Part shown: in pieces, positions 54,065 to 63,192 of the stretch
Layout: the number at the start of each line of letters is the position of its first letter
Position numbering within the stretch: the first letter of the stretch is position 1
Origin: Myxococcales bacterium
GTDB taxonomy: Bacteria; Myxococcota_A; Polyangia; Polyangiales; JADJMO01
DNA length: 64,000 bases
Assembly: GCA_016709545.1 (NCBI GenBank)
Contig: JADJMO010000023.1
Span: forward strand, 161,297-225,296
Direction of reading: 5' to 3'
The notes under the pieces: model-generated
The model's database searches: none
The model's input: the letters and a program-made list of their open reading frames with translations, nothing else
Told to the model about the DNA's origin: nothing
Made by a program: the position numbers and the translations under genes

Positions 54065-54187
54065 GGGGTCAGCCTATCGCGGAGCGCGGGCGACGCCCAC
54101 TCCGCGAGCTCGGCTCGAGCGAGCGGTCGTTCGTGGTCGCGATTCGCGTTGCGCAAGGAGCGGTCGCGGCGGAGACTGAACGAGGGA

Positions 54188-54682
54188 ATGTTCGTGCGAG
54201 CACTCGTTCCGGTCGTCGTCGTCGCCTGCCTCTCGGCCTGTGGCGGCGCATCGAACAGCCAGACCGAAGCGGGGGCGCTCGACGCCGCGCTCGCGGACGG
54301 GACCGTCTCGGACGACGCCCTCGAACCGTTGCCGGACGGCTCGCGTGACGAGGACGGTGCGCCCGTCGACTCGCCGGACGATCTCTCTTCCGAGATCCCG
54401 GACACGCCACCCCCTGCGTGCGGGCCGACCTGCAAGGCCCCCTCGGCGTGCACGTCCGGCTGCAACCGCTGCGACTGCTACGCGGAGCCTTCATGGGTCT
54501 GCACCGCGAAGGCCTGCCCCGGCGAAGGTACAGGGCCGTGCCCCACACACCTGCCGCTCGCCGGACCCGTGTGCGGCGGTCGCGGCACATGCGTCTACGA
54601 GAGCCCGTGCGGCGGCGGCAAGGACATCGCGAAGTGCGACGGGCTCAGCTGGATCGTGACCAAGGCACCCTGCCCGGGCTGA
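54188..54682 (+). CDS. Small Cys-rich lipoprotein
   Basis: The 164-residue protein has a lipoprotein signal (VACLSAC), an Asp/Ser linker to residue about 75 and a compact Cys-rich domain (CGPTCKAPSACTSGCNRCDCY) with a Trp-rich end. GAGGGA precedes the ATG. It is probably surface-exposed; no family was recognised. Confidence 0.6.
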   Translation: MFVRALVPVVVVACLSACGGASNSQTEAGALDAALADGTVSDDALEPLPDGSRDEDGAPVDSPDDLSSEIPDTPPPACGPTCKAPSACTSGCNRCDCYAEPSWVCTAKACPGEGTGPCPTHLPLAGPVCGGRGTCVYESPCGGGKDIAKCDGLSWIVTKAPCPG

Positions 54683-54718
54683 CCGGGGCGGCGCACGGTG
54701 GACTCCATCGTGCGCGCG

Positions 54719-54733
54719 CGTGGTAGAACCACG
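54719..54733. terminator. Possible hairpin between convergent genes
   Basis: CGTGGT, AGA, ACCACG makes a 6-bp hairpin in the 55-base gap between the lipoprotein gene (stop at 54682) and the convergent cytochrome-type gene (stop at 54738). No T run follows, so support is weak. Confidence 0.25.
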
Positions 54734-54737
54734 TCGC

Positions 54738-55619
54738 CTACTTCAGCGCCCCTTGCGAGACCCACGCTCGCAGGTCGGCGCACGCGTTGGCCGGAGTAGC
54801 GTTCGAGTTCAGCGGCATGGTCGCGCCGCTGGTGTTGCACCACTTCAACCGACTGGTCGCCGCATCGCCGAGGCTCGTCAGCTTGCTCTTCCCGGAGAGC
54901 CAGTCGTACATCGCGTTGGAATCGGTTCCGCCGAAGTAAGGCGCAGGTTTCCCCGCGCTTCCGTGGCAGTTCGCGTTCGCGCAATCGCCGGCGGTCCCGG
55001 CGGCGAAGTAGGACGAGAACAGATCGGAGAACTTCTTCATCGGTGGCGGCGGCGGTGGCGGTGGCGGTGTCGGTTGATCGTCCTTGACGCAGTCCGTGAA
55101 CGAAACCGCCACGGAGACGTTGAAGTTCATGTCGATGGTGTTCGGGTTGGCGATGCCGGGTCCCGGCGCCGGAGTCCCCGGCAGAACGTCGAGCGCGAAG
55201 GTGATGGGCCCATCGGTCGGCGCCTTCAAGGGCAGGCTCTTGGCGCCGATCCAGTAGGGGGTGGAGCCGAAGTACACGACCAACGCACCGACGTTGAAGC
55301 CAGGTACCGGGGCGCCCGTGGAGACGGTGTCGCCGTCGATGCCGTTCGGTCCGAAGCTGCGGGTGCGTGCCTTTCCGCCGGGCCCGTCGTCGCGGAGAAG
55401 GCCTGTCCCGGTCGCCGTGAACACGTAGGTGTATCCAGCCTTCGCGATCAGCTGGCCATCCACCCGGGTCGAGCGACCGACGTCGTGCGCCTCGACATGA
55501 ATCGAAGTGCCGGGAAACGGGGTCGTCACTTGGTGATACCCCTTCGGGCACGGCGAACATCCTGCGAGGAGCAGGAACCCGTGGGTGAGGAGCGCGTAGG
55601 CCAGCCAGCGGCGAGACAT
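54738..55619 (-). CDS. Lipoprotein with cytochrome-c-type CX4CH motif
   Basis: The 293-residue protein has a lipoprotein signal (LLLAGC). Residues about 20-185 form a beta-rich domain, then comes a run of ten Pro, then a cytochrome-c-like part with CANANCHG (CX4CH) near residue 215 and a distal Met-containing segment (TSGATMPLN). The CX4CH spacing is found in some multiheme-related surface proteins of this phylum. It may bind haem covalently at the cell surface; the first domain could bind a substrate. Family-level detail is uncertain. Confidence 0.6.
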   Translation of the reverse strand: MSRRWLAYALLTHGFLLLAGCSPCPKGYHQVTTPFPGTSIHVEAHDVGRSTRVDGQLIAKAGYTYVFTATGTGLLRDDGPGGKARTRSFGPNGIDGDTVSTGAPVPGFNVGALVVYFGSTPYWIGAKSLPLKAPTDGPITFALDVLPGTPAPGPGIANPNTIDMNFNVSVAVSFTDCVKDDQPTPPPPPPPPPMKKFSDLFSSYFAAGTAGDCANANCHGSAGKPAPYFGGTDSNAMYDWLSGKSKLTSLGDAATSRLKWCNTSGATMPLNSNATPANACADLRAWVSQGALK

Positions 55620-55702
55620 CGGCGGAACATCGCATCTCCGCTGTCTTCCAGAAAGAGTCATTCCCATGATCTTGCATTGCGCCAGAGCAACAATGCGAGC
55701 GA

Positions 55703-56347
55703 TCAATTGCGCGGCCCACAGAGCGACAGCAGCGCCACCTCCACCACCGCCCCGTCGTCCTTCTTCACCCGCGCCCACGCGCGCCGGCCCGCTCGGGTGC
55801 CGTACACCTCCGTCACCACGCCCTCCGCGGCGACCATCGACTTGCGGAACACGCGCACCCGCGCGCCGACCACCGCGGCGGGCGTCACCTCGCGCAGCGG
55901 CGCCGTGCTCGCGGCGAGGGCGCGCAGCGCGGGCACGAGCGCCTCGGGGTGGTCGTCGCCGGTGCGCAGCGAGCCGCCGTCGCGCTCGACGAGGCACGCG
56001 CCCTCCGCCGTGCCCACCACGACGTAGGTCCCGGTCGCCGGCACGTGCAGCGCGTGCAACCCGACGACGATCGCCGCCGGGACGCCCGCCACGACCAGCG
56101 TCATCGGCACGAGCCGCACCGCGAGCCCGACCACGCCGTAGCGCTGCGGGTCCGCGCGGAACGCGCGCGCGACGCGCTGGAACCCGAAGACGAAGGCGGG
56201 CAGGGGGATCAACGCGAGGGCCGTCGCGACGAAGCCCTCGTGCCCCGCGCTCCGCGCGCCGGCCACCGCCACCGCGAGGAACGGCAGCGACAGGAGCACG
56301 AAGAACCCCTGGAGCAGCCGCTCCGGTCGCTGGATCGTCCGCGCCAC
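55703..56347 (-). CDS. Membrane protein with soluble C-terminal domain
   Basis: The 214-residue protein has three membrane helices in the first 105 residues and a soluble strand-rich part after that (TYVVVGTAEGACLVERDGG, then VVGARVRVFRKSMVAAEGVVTEVYGTRAG), ending in ALLSLCGPRN. No family was assigned. It lies about 45 bases from the start of the divergent 56393 gene. Confidence 0.55.
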   Translation of the reverse strand: MARTIQRPERLLQGFFVLLSLPFLAVAVAGARSAGHEGFVATALALIPLPAFVFGFQRVARAFRADPQRYGVVGLAVRLVPMTLVVAGVPAAIVVGLHALHVPATGTYVVVGTAEGACLVERDGGSLRTGDDHPEALVPALRALAASTAPLREVTPAAVVGARVRVFRKSMVAAEGVVTEVYGTRAGRRAWARVKKDDGAVVEVALLSLCGPRN

Positions 56348-56392
56348 GCGCGCCGGTTACCAGCGACGCGCGCGGCCTGCTACGCCTCGCGC

Positions 56393-56977
56393 GTGGGCGT
56401 GGTCTTCCGCGAGCTCGTCACGGCGCCGCTGCCGCGGATCGTGCCCGATCACGTCTTCGACGCCTTCGGGTGGTGCGACAGCGACCACCTCCGCTGGGGC
56501 CGCCCCGAGCACGCCTGGGACCCGGAGACTCCGGTCGACGGCAGCGACCCGGCGCGCATGGTGTTCGTGATGCACGCGCCGGTCGACTGGCTGCCGCACG
56601 AGCTCGCCGCGCTGCACGCGTTCGGCATGGACCTCGGCGAGGCGCGCGCGCTCGCGCCCTACGCGATCGACGACGCGACCGACGGGCTCCACGAGCGCAA
56701 GGTGCGGCCGCGCGATCTGTTGTGGCTCGCGGCCGACAACCTCAACGCGCTCTTCTGGGGGCTCCACGACTGGGCGCACTTCCACAACCACGGGCCGTTC
56801 GAGGCGCGCGCGTGGACCGAGCGCCAGTGCGACACGGCGGCGTTCCGCTGGCTCGCGGCCAACGAGGTGATCGACCAGGGCCGCCTCGCGCGCCTGCGCG
56901 AAGAGCTCGACGCGCTCGATCGGGCGAGGTTCGCGGCCGAGGGGCTCGCGCAGCCGGTCTACGACTCGCCGCGGTAG
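56393..56977 (+). CDS. Cytoplasmic protein with His-rich cluster
   Basis: The 194-residue soluble protein has no signal and a striking cluster of four His in HDWAHFHNHG (residues 125-133), within WGLHDWAHFHNHGPF. This looks like a metal site in a helical protein. I could not assign the family. The start is a GTG at 56393, or at 56399. Its end overlaps the convergent thioredoxin-like gene by 19 bases. Confidence 0.5.
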   Translation: MGVVFRELVTAPLPRIVPDHVFDAFGWCDSDHLRWGRPEHAWDPETPVDGSDPARMVFVMHAPVDWLPHELAALHAFGMDLGEARALAPYAIDDATDGLHERKVRPRDLLWLAADNLNALFWGLHDWAHFHNHGPFEARAWTERQCDTAAFRWLAANEVIDQGRLARLREELDALDRARFAAEGLAQPVYDSPR

Positions 56978-57303
56978 GCGCGCTCGACCGCGTCGGGGTC
57001 GGCGCCGAGGATCCACCGCATGGTGCCGCCGCGCTGCACGAGCGTGAGCGGGATGCCGTTGGTGCCCGAGGCCTTCTTGGCCATCGCGTAGGCCTGCGGG
57101 TTCTGGTCGACGTCGACCTCTTCGAAGGGGATCTTGCGCGCCTTGAGGGCCGCCTCGAGCACCTTGCACGGCTGGCACCAGCTGGCGCCGTAGATCGTGA
57201 CGAGGGCCTCGACGTCGTCGGCCTGCGACCGCCGCGTGGCGACGAGGAAGGCGACGGCTCCGGCGGAGACGACGAGCTGGCCCAGGAAGCGGCGACGGGT
57301 CAC
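56959..57303 (-). CDS. Tat-exported glutaredoxin/thioredoxin-like protein
   Basis: The 114-residue protein has RRRFLG followed by a hydrophobic stretch (residues about 3-24), a twin-arginine-type signal. The active site is WCQPCK in a thioredoxin fold, with the cis-Pro in GIPLTL. It should act as a periplasmic or membrane-anchored thiol oxidoreductase. The GTG at 57303 is preferred because it puts RRRFLG at residue 3; a GTG at 57321 would give six more residues. Confidence 0.8.
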   Translation of the reverse strand: MTRRRFLGQLVVSAGAVAFLVATRRSQADDVEALVTIYGASWCQPCKVLEAALKARKIPFEEVDVDQNPQAYAMAKKASGTNGIPLTLVQRGGTMRWILGADPDAVERAYRGES

Positions 57304-57353
57304 CGAGGGAGCGTAGCGCACCCGGCGCCCCGATCCAGCATCCCAGGGGTGCC

Positions 57354-58550
57354 GTGTCGCCGTTCCTCCTCGTCCCCGCCTCCGTCGTCGCCTGGCTCGG
57401 CGTCGTCGCCACCGCGTATCGCCTGCGCGGCCGGCTCTACGCCACGTTCGCGTTCGTGCTGCTCGGCATCCACACGGCGCTGTCGGCGGCCATGTTGCCG
57501 GCGTTCGCCCGGTTCTGGCCGGTGTTCGCGTACCTGCAGCTCGCCACGTACCTGCACTTCGTCTTCCTCGTGTACCCGCGCATGCGGGGCCTCGTGTACC
57601 GGGCGCTCGTCTCGATGCCGGCGTCGTTCTTCGTCGCGGGCACGTTCCTCGCGCTGCCGTGGGCGCTGCTCGCGGCCCTCGGGGTGCGGCTGCCGCTGCC
57701 GTGGCTGCCCTACGCGCTCGCCATGGTCGGGCTGCTCCAGTCGCTCTTCGCGTTCGAGAGCGAGCACGACGTGTCGCTCGACGGCGCGATCGTCGAGGAG
57801 GTGCGGCCGATCCCCCATGGCTCCCTGCGCGTCGACCGGCCGCTGCGCGTCGTGCAGATCAGCGACCCGCACCTCGGCCCGTTCATGTCGGTGAAGAAGC
57901 TCGCGGCCATCTGCGCGCGCGCCGTCGCCCGCGAGCCCGACCTCGTGCTGCTCACCGGCGATTTCCTCACCATGGAGTCGCAGAGCGACCCGCGCCTGCT
58001 GCACGACGCGCTCGCGCCGCTCGCCGCCCTGCGCGGCAAGGTGTTCGCCTGCTTCGGCAACCACGACCACGAAGCGCCCGAGATCGTGCGCGCCGCGCTC
58101 GCCGCGCACGGGATCATCCTGCTCGTGGACGACAGCGCCGTCGTCGACACGCCGGTCGGCAGGCTGCAGATCGTCGGCATGGACTTCACCTTCCGCGATC
58201 GCGAGGCGCGGCTGCGCGCGGCGTGCCGGCGTCACCCGCGCATCCCCGGGGTCACGCGCCTCGTGATGCTGCACGACCCGGGGGCGATCCACGCGCTGCC
58301 CGAGGGCGAGGGCGACCTCGTGTTCTCGGGCCACACCCACGGCGGGCAGGTCGGCCTGCTCTCGCTCGGCCTCCCGTGGACCTTCCTCCGCCTCTTCGGC
58401 AACCGCATGCCCGACCACGGGTTCTGGGGCCGCGGGCGCGATCGCCTGTGGGTCCACCGCGGCACGGGGCACTACGGCTTCCCGCTGCGCCTCGGCGTGC
58501 CGGCGGAACAGAGCCTGCTGCGGGTGCACTTCCCGAAGCCGGCGGGCTAA
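57354..58550 (+). CDS. Membrane-anchored metallophosphoesterase
   Basis: The 398-residue protein has four hydrophobic helices in the first 135 residues and then a calcineurin-like phosphoesterase domain with DPH (QISDPHLG), GDF (LLTGDFL), GNHDH (CFGNHDHEA), HD (VMLHDPG) and GHTHGGQ in order, so the two-metal site is complete. Close relatives (YkuE/YaeI type) hydrolyse lipid-linked or UDP-linked substrates at the membrane. The actual substrate is unknown. The start is a GTG at 57354. TyrA follows 14 bases later. Confidence 0.88.
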   Translation: MSPFLLVPASVVAWLGVVATAYRLRGRLYATFAFVLLGIHTALSAAMLPAFARFWPVFAYLQLATYLHFVFLVYPRMRGLVYRALVSMPASFFVAGTFLALPWALLAALGVRLPLPWLPYALAMVGLLQSLFAFESEHDVSLDGAIVEEVRPIPHGSLRVDRPLRVVQISDPHLGPFMSVKKLAAICARAVAREPDLVLLTGDFLTMESQSDPRLLHDALAPLAALRGKVFACFGNHDHEAPEIVRAALAAHGIILLVDDSAVVDTPVGRLQIVGMDFTFRDREARLRAACRRHPRIPGVTRLVMLHDPGAIHALPEGEGDLVFSGHTHGGQVGLLSLGLPWTFLRLFGNRMPDHGFWGRGRDRLWVHRGTGHYGFPLRLGVPAEQSLLRVHFPKPAG

Positions 58551-58564
58551 GGCGGTACGACGCC

Positions 58565-59593
58565 ATGCGCGTCGGCATCATCGGCTACGGGAGATTCGGC
58601 GCCGCCTTCGCGCGCATCGTGGAGGCCGCGGGCGGCGTCGTGCGCGTGCACGACCCGCACGTCGAGGTGCCCGCCGCGAGCTCCGCCACGCTCGTCGAGG
58701 CGTGCGCGGTCGAGATCGTGGTCGTGGCGGTGCCGGTCTCCGAGGTGCGCGCGGTGGCCGACGCGCTGCGCCCGCACCTCTCCGCGACCACGCTCGTGAT
58801 GGACGTCGCGAGCGTGAAGGTGCTGCCGGAGCAGGCGTTGCGCGCGGTGCTCGGCGCCGAGATCCCCTGGGTCGCGACCCACCCGCTGTTCGGCCCGGTG
58901 AGCCTCGCGCGCGGCGAGCCGCTGCGGGTCGTCGTGTGCCCCAACGACCTGCACCCCTGGGCGGCGGAGCGCGCGAAGGCGTTCTACGAGCGGCTCGGGT
59001 GCTCCGTGCTGCTCGAGGGCGCCGAGGCCCACGACCGCGCGATGGCCGAGACCCACGCGGTCGCGTTCTTCGTCGCCAAGGGCATCGTCGACGCGGGGCT
59101 CGCGGCCAACGTGCCGTTCGCGCCGCCCTCGTTCCAGGCGCTCGAGCGCACCGTCGAGGTGGTGCGCGCCGACGCCGGGCACCTGTTCTCGGCGATCCAG
59201 CGCGAGAACCCCTACGCGGCCGCGGCGCGCGCCCGGTTGCTCGAGGCGCTCGCCGAGGTCGACCGCACGCTGCCGCCGTTCGAGGAGGCGGCGCCGGCGC
59301 CGACGAAGGCCGCGCCGCCCGCGCTCGTCGAGACGCGCGCGGCGATCGACGATCTCGACCGCGAGCTCGTGGCGCTGCTCGCCCGCCGCGCGGAGCTCTC
59401 GCGGCGCGCGCTCGCGGCCAAGGCGGCGGTCGGCGCGGGCACGCACGACCCGGAGCGCGAGGCGCGCCTGCTCGAGGAGCGCGCGGCGTGGGGCGAGGCG
59501 CTCGGGCTCACCGCGGCCGACGTGGACGACGTGTTCCGCGCGGTGCTGCGCTTCTCCAAGCGAGTGCAGGGCAAGGCCGGCGGGAGCCCGTGA
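58565..59593 (+). CDS. tyrA: Bifunctional prephenate dehydrogenase / chorismate mutase
   Basis: The 342-residue protein joins a prephenate dehydrogenase (residues 1-240) to a chorismate mutase domain (about 250-335). GIIGYGRFG is the NAD-binding loop, and MDVASVK, THPLFGP and the His in HDRAMAETHAVAF belong to the dehydrogenase. The mutase part has ETRAAIDDLDRELVALLARRAEL with the usual Arg and Lys positions. It converts chorismate through prephenate to 4-hydroxyphenylpyruvate in tyrosine synthesis. The domain order is the reverse of the enterobacterial T-protein, in which the mutase comes first. Confidence 0.88.
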   Translation: MRVGIIGYGRFGAAFARIVEAAGGVVRVHDPHVEVPAASSATLVEACAVEIVVVAVPVSEVRAVADALRPHLSATTLVMDVASVKVLPEQALRAVLGAEIPWVATHPLFGPVSLARGEPLRVVVCPNDLHPWAAERAKAFYERLGCSVLLEGAEAHDRAMAETHAVAFFVAKGIVDAGLAANVPFAPPSFQALERTVEVVRADAGHLFSAIQRENPYAAAARARLLEALAEVDRTLPPFEEAAPAPTKAAPPALVETRAAIDDLDRELVALLARRAELSRRALAAKAAVGAGTHDPEREARLLEERAAWGEALGLTAADVDDVFRAVLRFSKRVQGKAGGSP

Positions 59594-59607
59594 TAGGCTC
59601 CCGAGCC

Positions 59608-59868
59608 ATGCTCGTCATGTTCATCGTCTACGTCGCGCCCGGCCAGAACCCCGCCATCCTCCTCACCGAGGAGACGCTGAAGGACACGCAGGCCCAGGTG
59701 ATGACCACCGACCAGGCCCGCAAGGTCGGCTTCGAGGGGCTGCCCGCCGAGCTCTGCGCGGACGTGCGCGTGATCGTGGTGAACAACCGCGACAAGGGGC
59801 GCATCCTCAACAACCTCGAGGCGAGCCCCGCCGCGGCGCGCTTCTCGGTGCACGACATCGACGCCTGA
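59608..59868 (+). CDS. Small conserved-looking protein of unknown function
   Basis: The 86-residue protein has no signal and a mixed alpha/beta composition (MFIVYVAPGQNPAIL, GLPAELCADVRVIVV). It follows tyrA by 14 bases and probably shares its transcript. I could not assign it. Its stop abuts that of the convergent lipoprotein gene. Confidence 0.55.
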   Translation: MLVMFIVYVAPGQNPAILLTEETLKDTQAQVMTTDQARKVGFEGLPAELCADVRVIVVNNRDKGRILNNLEASPAAARFSVHDIDA

Positions 59869-60369
59869 TCAGAAGCTCGTCGGGCAGGTGGCGGTGCAGG
59901 CGAGGAAGGCGTCGACGGCCTTCTGGTCCCCGGCCTTCACGCCCTCGAGGCACTCGGTCGCGTGGGCCTGCAGCCAGGGGCTGCACTCGACGTAGGGGGT
60001 CGCGCCGATCTTCGCGCACGTGTCCGCGCAGCCCGCTTCGAGCGTGGGGAGCTTGCAGAGACACGGCAGCACGTCGCGGAAGTAGGCGTCGGAGCCGGTC
60101 CGCAGCGACGGGACGTTCTCGCAACATTTCCAGCAGGTGCGCGGCGCCTTCTCGGCCGAGCAGCCGAAGCTCGGATCGGGCGCGGTGTCGACCGGGCGCG
60201 TGTCTTCGAGGTGACCGGAGTCGAGGATCGGCGGTGGTACCACCGAGCTCGTGCCGACGTCGTGCGTGTCCACCGCGGCGTCCACTCCGGCGTCGTCGCC
60301 GGCCTCTCGCTGGATCTGCGCCCCGCACCCCGAGACCAACATCGTGACCGCAACCAGGAGCTTGTTCAT
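59869..60369 (-). CDS. Cys-rich lipoprotein
   Basis: The 166-residue protein has a lipoprotein signal (VTMLVSGC), an Asp/Val-rich linker to about residue 65, and a Cys-rich domain (CWKCCENV, CLCKLPTLEAGCADTC, CLEGVKAGDQKAVDAFLACTATC). It is similar in style to the 53232-53747 protein. It is probably exported with several disulfides; the function is unknown. Confidence 0.6.
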   Translation of the reverse strand: MNKLLVAVTMLVSGCGAQIQREAGDDAGVDAAVDTHDVGTSSVVPPPILDSGHLEDTRPVDTAPDPSFGCSAEKAPRTCWKCCENVPSLRTGSDAYFRDVLPCLCKLPTLEAGCADTCAKIGATPYVECSPWLQAHATECLEGVKAGDQKAVDAFLACTATCPTSF

Positions 60370-60528
60370 CGTCTTCCCTCGCTCCCGAGAGTGCCCGGCG
60401 CGCGCGGTGGGCTCCATGGTCATTTCGGCTGCGACGCGCACGCTCGCCCCAGTGAGGCACGCGTGCGCCGTTCGCACCTCGAAACGCGCGGGCGTCGGTC
60501 GGCGTGCCGATTGCACCGACAGCCCGGG

Positions 60529-62442
60529 ATGCGTCGCCGGCTCGAGAAGGGTGTTCGGTGGCTGCGCGCGTCGCGGCTCGTGCGCGGCGTGCTCGTCGCG
60601 CTCGCCTCGGTGGTGGTCCTCTACTTCGTCGCGGTCAACGTGCTGCTCCGCACGCGGCTGCTGCGCAATCTGCTCAACACGAGCCCCGACTCGCTGCTCA
60701 TCGACTACCGCTCGGCCTCGATGTGGTGGCCGGGGAAGGTGCACCTCGAGGGCTTCTACCTGCGCAACCACGACGACCACATCGAGTGGGAGGTGCGCCT
60801 CGACCGCGCCGACGTGCGCATCGACTTCTCCACCCTGTTCCGCCGCGAGTTCCACGTCACGCGCCTCCGCGGCGAGGGCGTGCGCTTCCGCGCGGTGCGC
60901 CGGCTCGACCCCGCGGAGCTCGAGGCCACGCAGGTGGGCGCGCTCCCGCCGATCGAGGGCTACGCGAGCCCGCCCCGCAAGCTCGCGCCCTCGCCCGTGA
61001 CGTATCTCCGCCACGACCCTTGGAGCGTGCGCATCGAGGACGTCGACCTCGGGCACGTGCGCGAGGTGTGGATCGACGGCCAGCGCTACGCCGACGACGG
61101 CCGCGCGGGTGGCTCGTTCCTCGTGCGCCCCGGCCGGCGCGTGTGGGTCGCCGCGACCTACACCGCCCGCGTGGGCGAGCTCCACTTCGGCGAGGACGCG
61201 ATGGCGACCGGCGTCCAGGGGCTCGTCGACTTTCGCATCGACGAGGTGGACCCGCGGGCCGCGCCCGGCAACCTGCTGCTCCGCCACTTCGTCGTGAACG
61301 CCGACCTCGACGCCCAGCTGCCGAACCTCCTCTGGGTGCGCGACTACCTGCCGAAGTCGACGGTGGCCTTCGTCGGCGGCGGTGGCGAAGGGCGGATCGA
61401 GCTCCGCTACGCGCGCGGCCTCCTCATGCCGGGCACGCACGTGCGGCTCGCCTCGAAGGATCTCACCGCGGCCGCCGAGAACGGGTGGTCGATCACGGGC
61501 GACGCGCTGCTCGACGTGTCGATCGCCGAGGGCAGCGAGACCGCGCCGCGGCCCACGCTCACGATCCGCGTCGACGGCACCGACCTCGCGCTGCGCCACC
61601 GCTGGGCGGAGATCTGGCCGCTCTCGAGCCCGAGCGCGGCGCTGTTCGCGCGGGCGCACCGACTCGAGATCCTCGACCACCCGTTCGAGGACCTCGGGGT
61701 CTCGATCGACGTGCCCAGCGCCACCCTCTCGAACCTGCGCGCGCTCGCGGTGTTCCTGCCGCCGAAGACGGACGCCGCGTTCACCGGCGGGAGCGCCACG
61801 CTGAGCGGCCACGTCGACACCTCGCTCGAGACGGGGTTCCTGCAGGGACACCTGGACGTGCACGCGAAGGGGGCCGCGGGGCGGTGGGCGAAGTCGAACC
61901 TCCGCGCCGACGTGGCCGCGCACTACGTCCTCGCGAAGGGCCACCGCGGGTCGTTCGCGGGCGACCTCCGCGGCAGCTACCTGCACGTGTCGAACGCCTC
62001 GGTGACGGGGGGCGACGCGCCGAAAGCGTGGTGGGGACGCGTCGACGTGCTCGCGACGAAGGCTGCGTTCGGGGCGTTCCGCCTCGACCTCGCGCTCGCG
62101 ATCAAGGACGCGCGCCCGGTGTTCGCGCTGCTCGACGCGACGGACGAGGCCCACCTGCCGGGGTGGGTGCGCGACCTGTTCTCGCTCGACGGGTTGACGG
62201 GGAGCGCGAAGCTCGTGATCTCACCGGGCCGGCTCGCGCTGACGGACTTCGTCGCGCAGGCCGGCGGCTTCGTGGTGCTCGGCGACCTGCGGGTGCACGG
62301 ACCGCGCACGCGCGGGGTGATCTACGCGAGCAGCACGCTCGGCTCGCTCGGGCTGGTGTCGATGACGGGCGGCACGGACCTGACGCTGCTGCCGGGCGCC
62401 GGCTGGATGAAGAAGCAGACGATGGAGTCGATGATGTGGTGA
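60529..62442 (+). CDS. AsmA-like inner-membrane protein
   Basis: The 637-residue protein has one N-terminal membrane helix (about 18-40; VLVALASVVVLYFVAVNVLL) followed by a long periplasmic strand-rich region with repeated patterns (WEVRLDRADVRIDFSTLFRR, WSVRIEDVDLGHVREVWI, FVVLGDLRVHG). This resembles AsmA/TamB-like proteins, which bridge membranes and move lipids. Closer classification needs a profile search. The ATG at 60529 is chosen because the helix starts soon after. Confidence 0.65.
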   Translation: MRRRLEKGVRWLRASRLVRGVLVALASVVVLYFVAVNVLLRTRLLRNLLNTSPDSLLIDYRSASMWWPGKVHLEGFYLRNHDDHIEWEVRLDRADVRIDFSTLFRREFHVTRLRGEGVRFRAVRRLDPAELEATQVGALPPIEGYASPPRKLAPSPVTYLRHDPWSVRIEDVDLGHVREVWIDGQRYADDGRAGGSFLVRPGRRVWVAATYTARVGELHFGEDAMATGVQGLVDFRIDEVDPRAAPGNLLLRHFVVNADLDAQLPNLLWVRDYLPKSTVAFVGGGGEGRIELRYARGLLMPGTHVRLASKDLTAAAENGWSITGDALLDVSIAEGSETAPRPTLTIRVDGTDLALRHRWAEIWPLSSPSAALFARAHRLEILDHPFEDLGVSIDVPSATLSNLRALAVFLPPKTDAAFTGGSATLSGHVDTSLETGFLQGHLDVHAKGAAGRWAKSNLRADVAAHYVLAKGHRGSFAGDLRGSYLHVSNASVTGGDAPKAWWGRVDVLATKAAFGAFRLDLALAIKDARPVFALLDATDEAHLPGWVRDLFSLDGLTGSAKLVISPGRLALTDFVAQAGGFVVLGDLRVHGPRTRGVIYASSTLGSLGLVSMTGGTDLTLLPGAGWMKKQTMESMMW

Positions 62443-62559
62443 GTTGTCGTGTCTGTGTAAGGAAGTCTATCTAGCGGAGGTCGTCACAACGCGTCCACCC
62501 ACCGGATGGCAACGGCCGCGGCGTTGCGGGCCAGATGAGCTTCGCTTAGCGGTGGGGCG

Positions 62560-63111
62560 ATGGGACCGGCAGATGCGAGTGCGTCCGGACCGACTGTGCC
62601 AGCCGGCCTGGCCAGACAAGGCGGCGGCGTATTGTGCGGCGGCCTCCTACTGCTCTGCTGCATCTGTTGCTCGAAGCGCCGAACAATCGAGGTGGTTCCG
62701 GAAGACGCGAAGTACGTCAACCACCCGACCGTCCACTGGGCGATGATGAAGTCGGAGCTCGAGACGAGTCTCGAGAAGTGTATCGGACAGCCGGTTCAAG
62801 ACTTTGCGTTCGCAATTGGCTTTGGACCGGAAGGGCGTGTGCTCATCGAGGGCGAACTGGCAACCAGCTCGGGATACTCAGTTCCTTGTATCGCGGCGGT
62901 GTTGAGCGACATGTACCTCGTCGATCCGCCACGCCAGACCGCGGCATGCGCGATACTTCTGCGCGTGCGGGCCGACGAACATGCTGCGGCAGGCGGCCGG
63001 CTACAGGTCTACACAACTGACACAGAGGCAGAAGAACTGAGCGGTGCCGTCGCAGAACGCATCCATGGCTCCCCGATGCCCAACTGTCCGGCAGCCAACA
63101 GTGCGCCATGA
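62560..63111 (+). CDS. Small Cys-rich protein in lower-GC DNA
   Basis: The 183-residue protein starts with a short hydrophobic Gly/Cys/Leu stretch (VLCGGLLLLCCICC) that may be a membrane or lipoprotein signal, then KRRT and a soluble domain (KSELETSLEKCIGQPVQDFAFAIGFGPEGRVLIEG). Codon use is less GC-rich than in the neighbours, which hints at recent acquisition. No family was recognised. Confidence 0.5.
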   Translation: MGPADASASGPTVPAGLARQGGGVLCGGLLLLCCICCSKRRTIEVVPEDAKYVNHPTVHWAMMKSELETSLEKCIGQPVQDFAFAIGFGPEGRVLIEGELATSSGYSVPCIAAVLSDMYLVDPPRQTAACAILLRVRADEHAAAGGRLQVYTTDTEAEELSGAVAERIHGSPMPNCPAANSAP

Positions 63112-63192
63112 CCGGTGGGCTTCAGCGTAGCCAACGACGCGCCGAGCGCTCGTACGGGCGACGCATGCTCCCGGCACTGGTATCGTCTGCCG

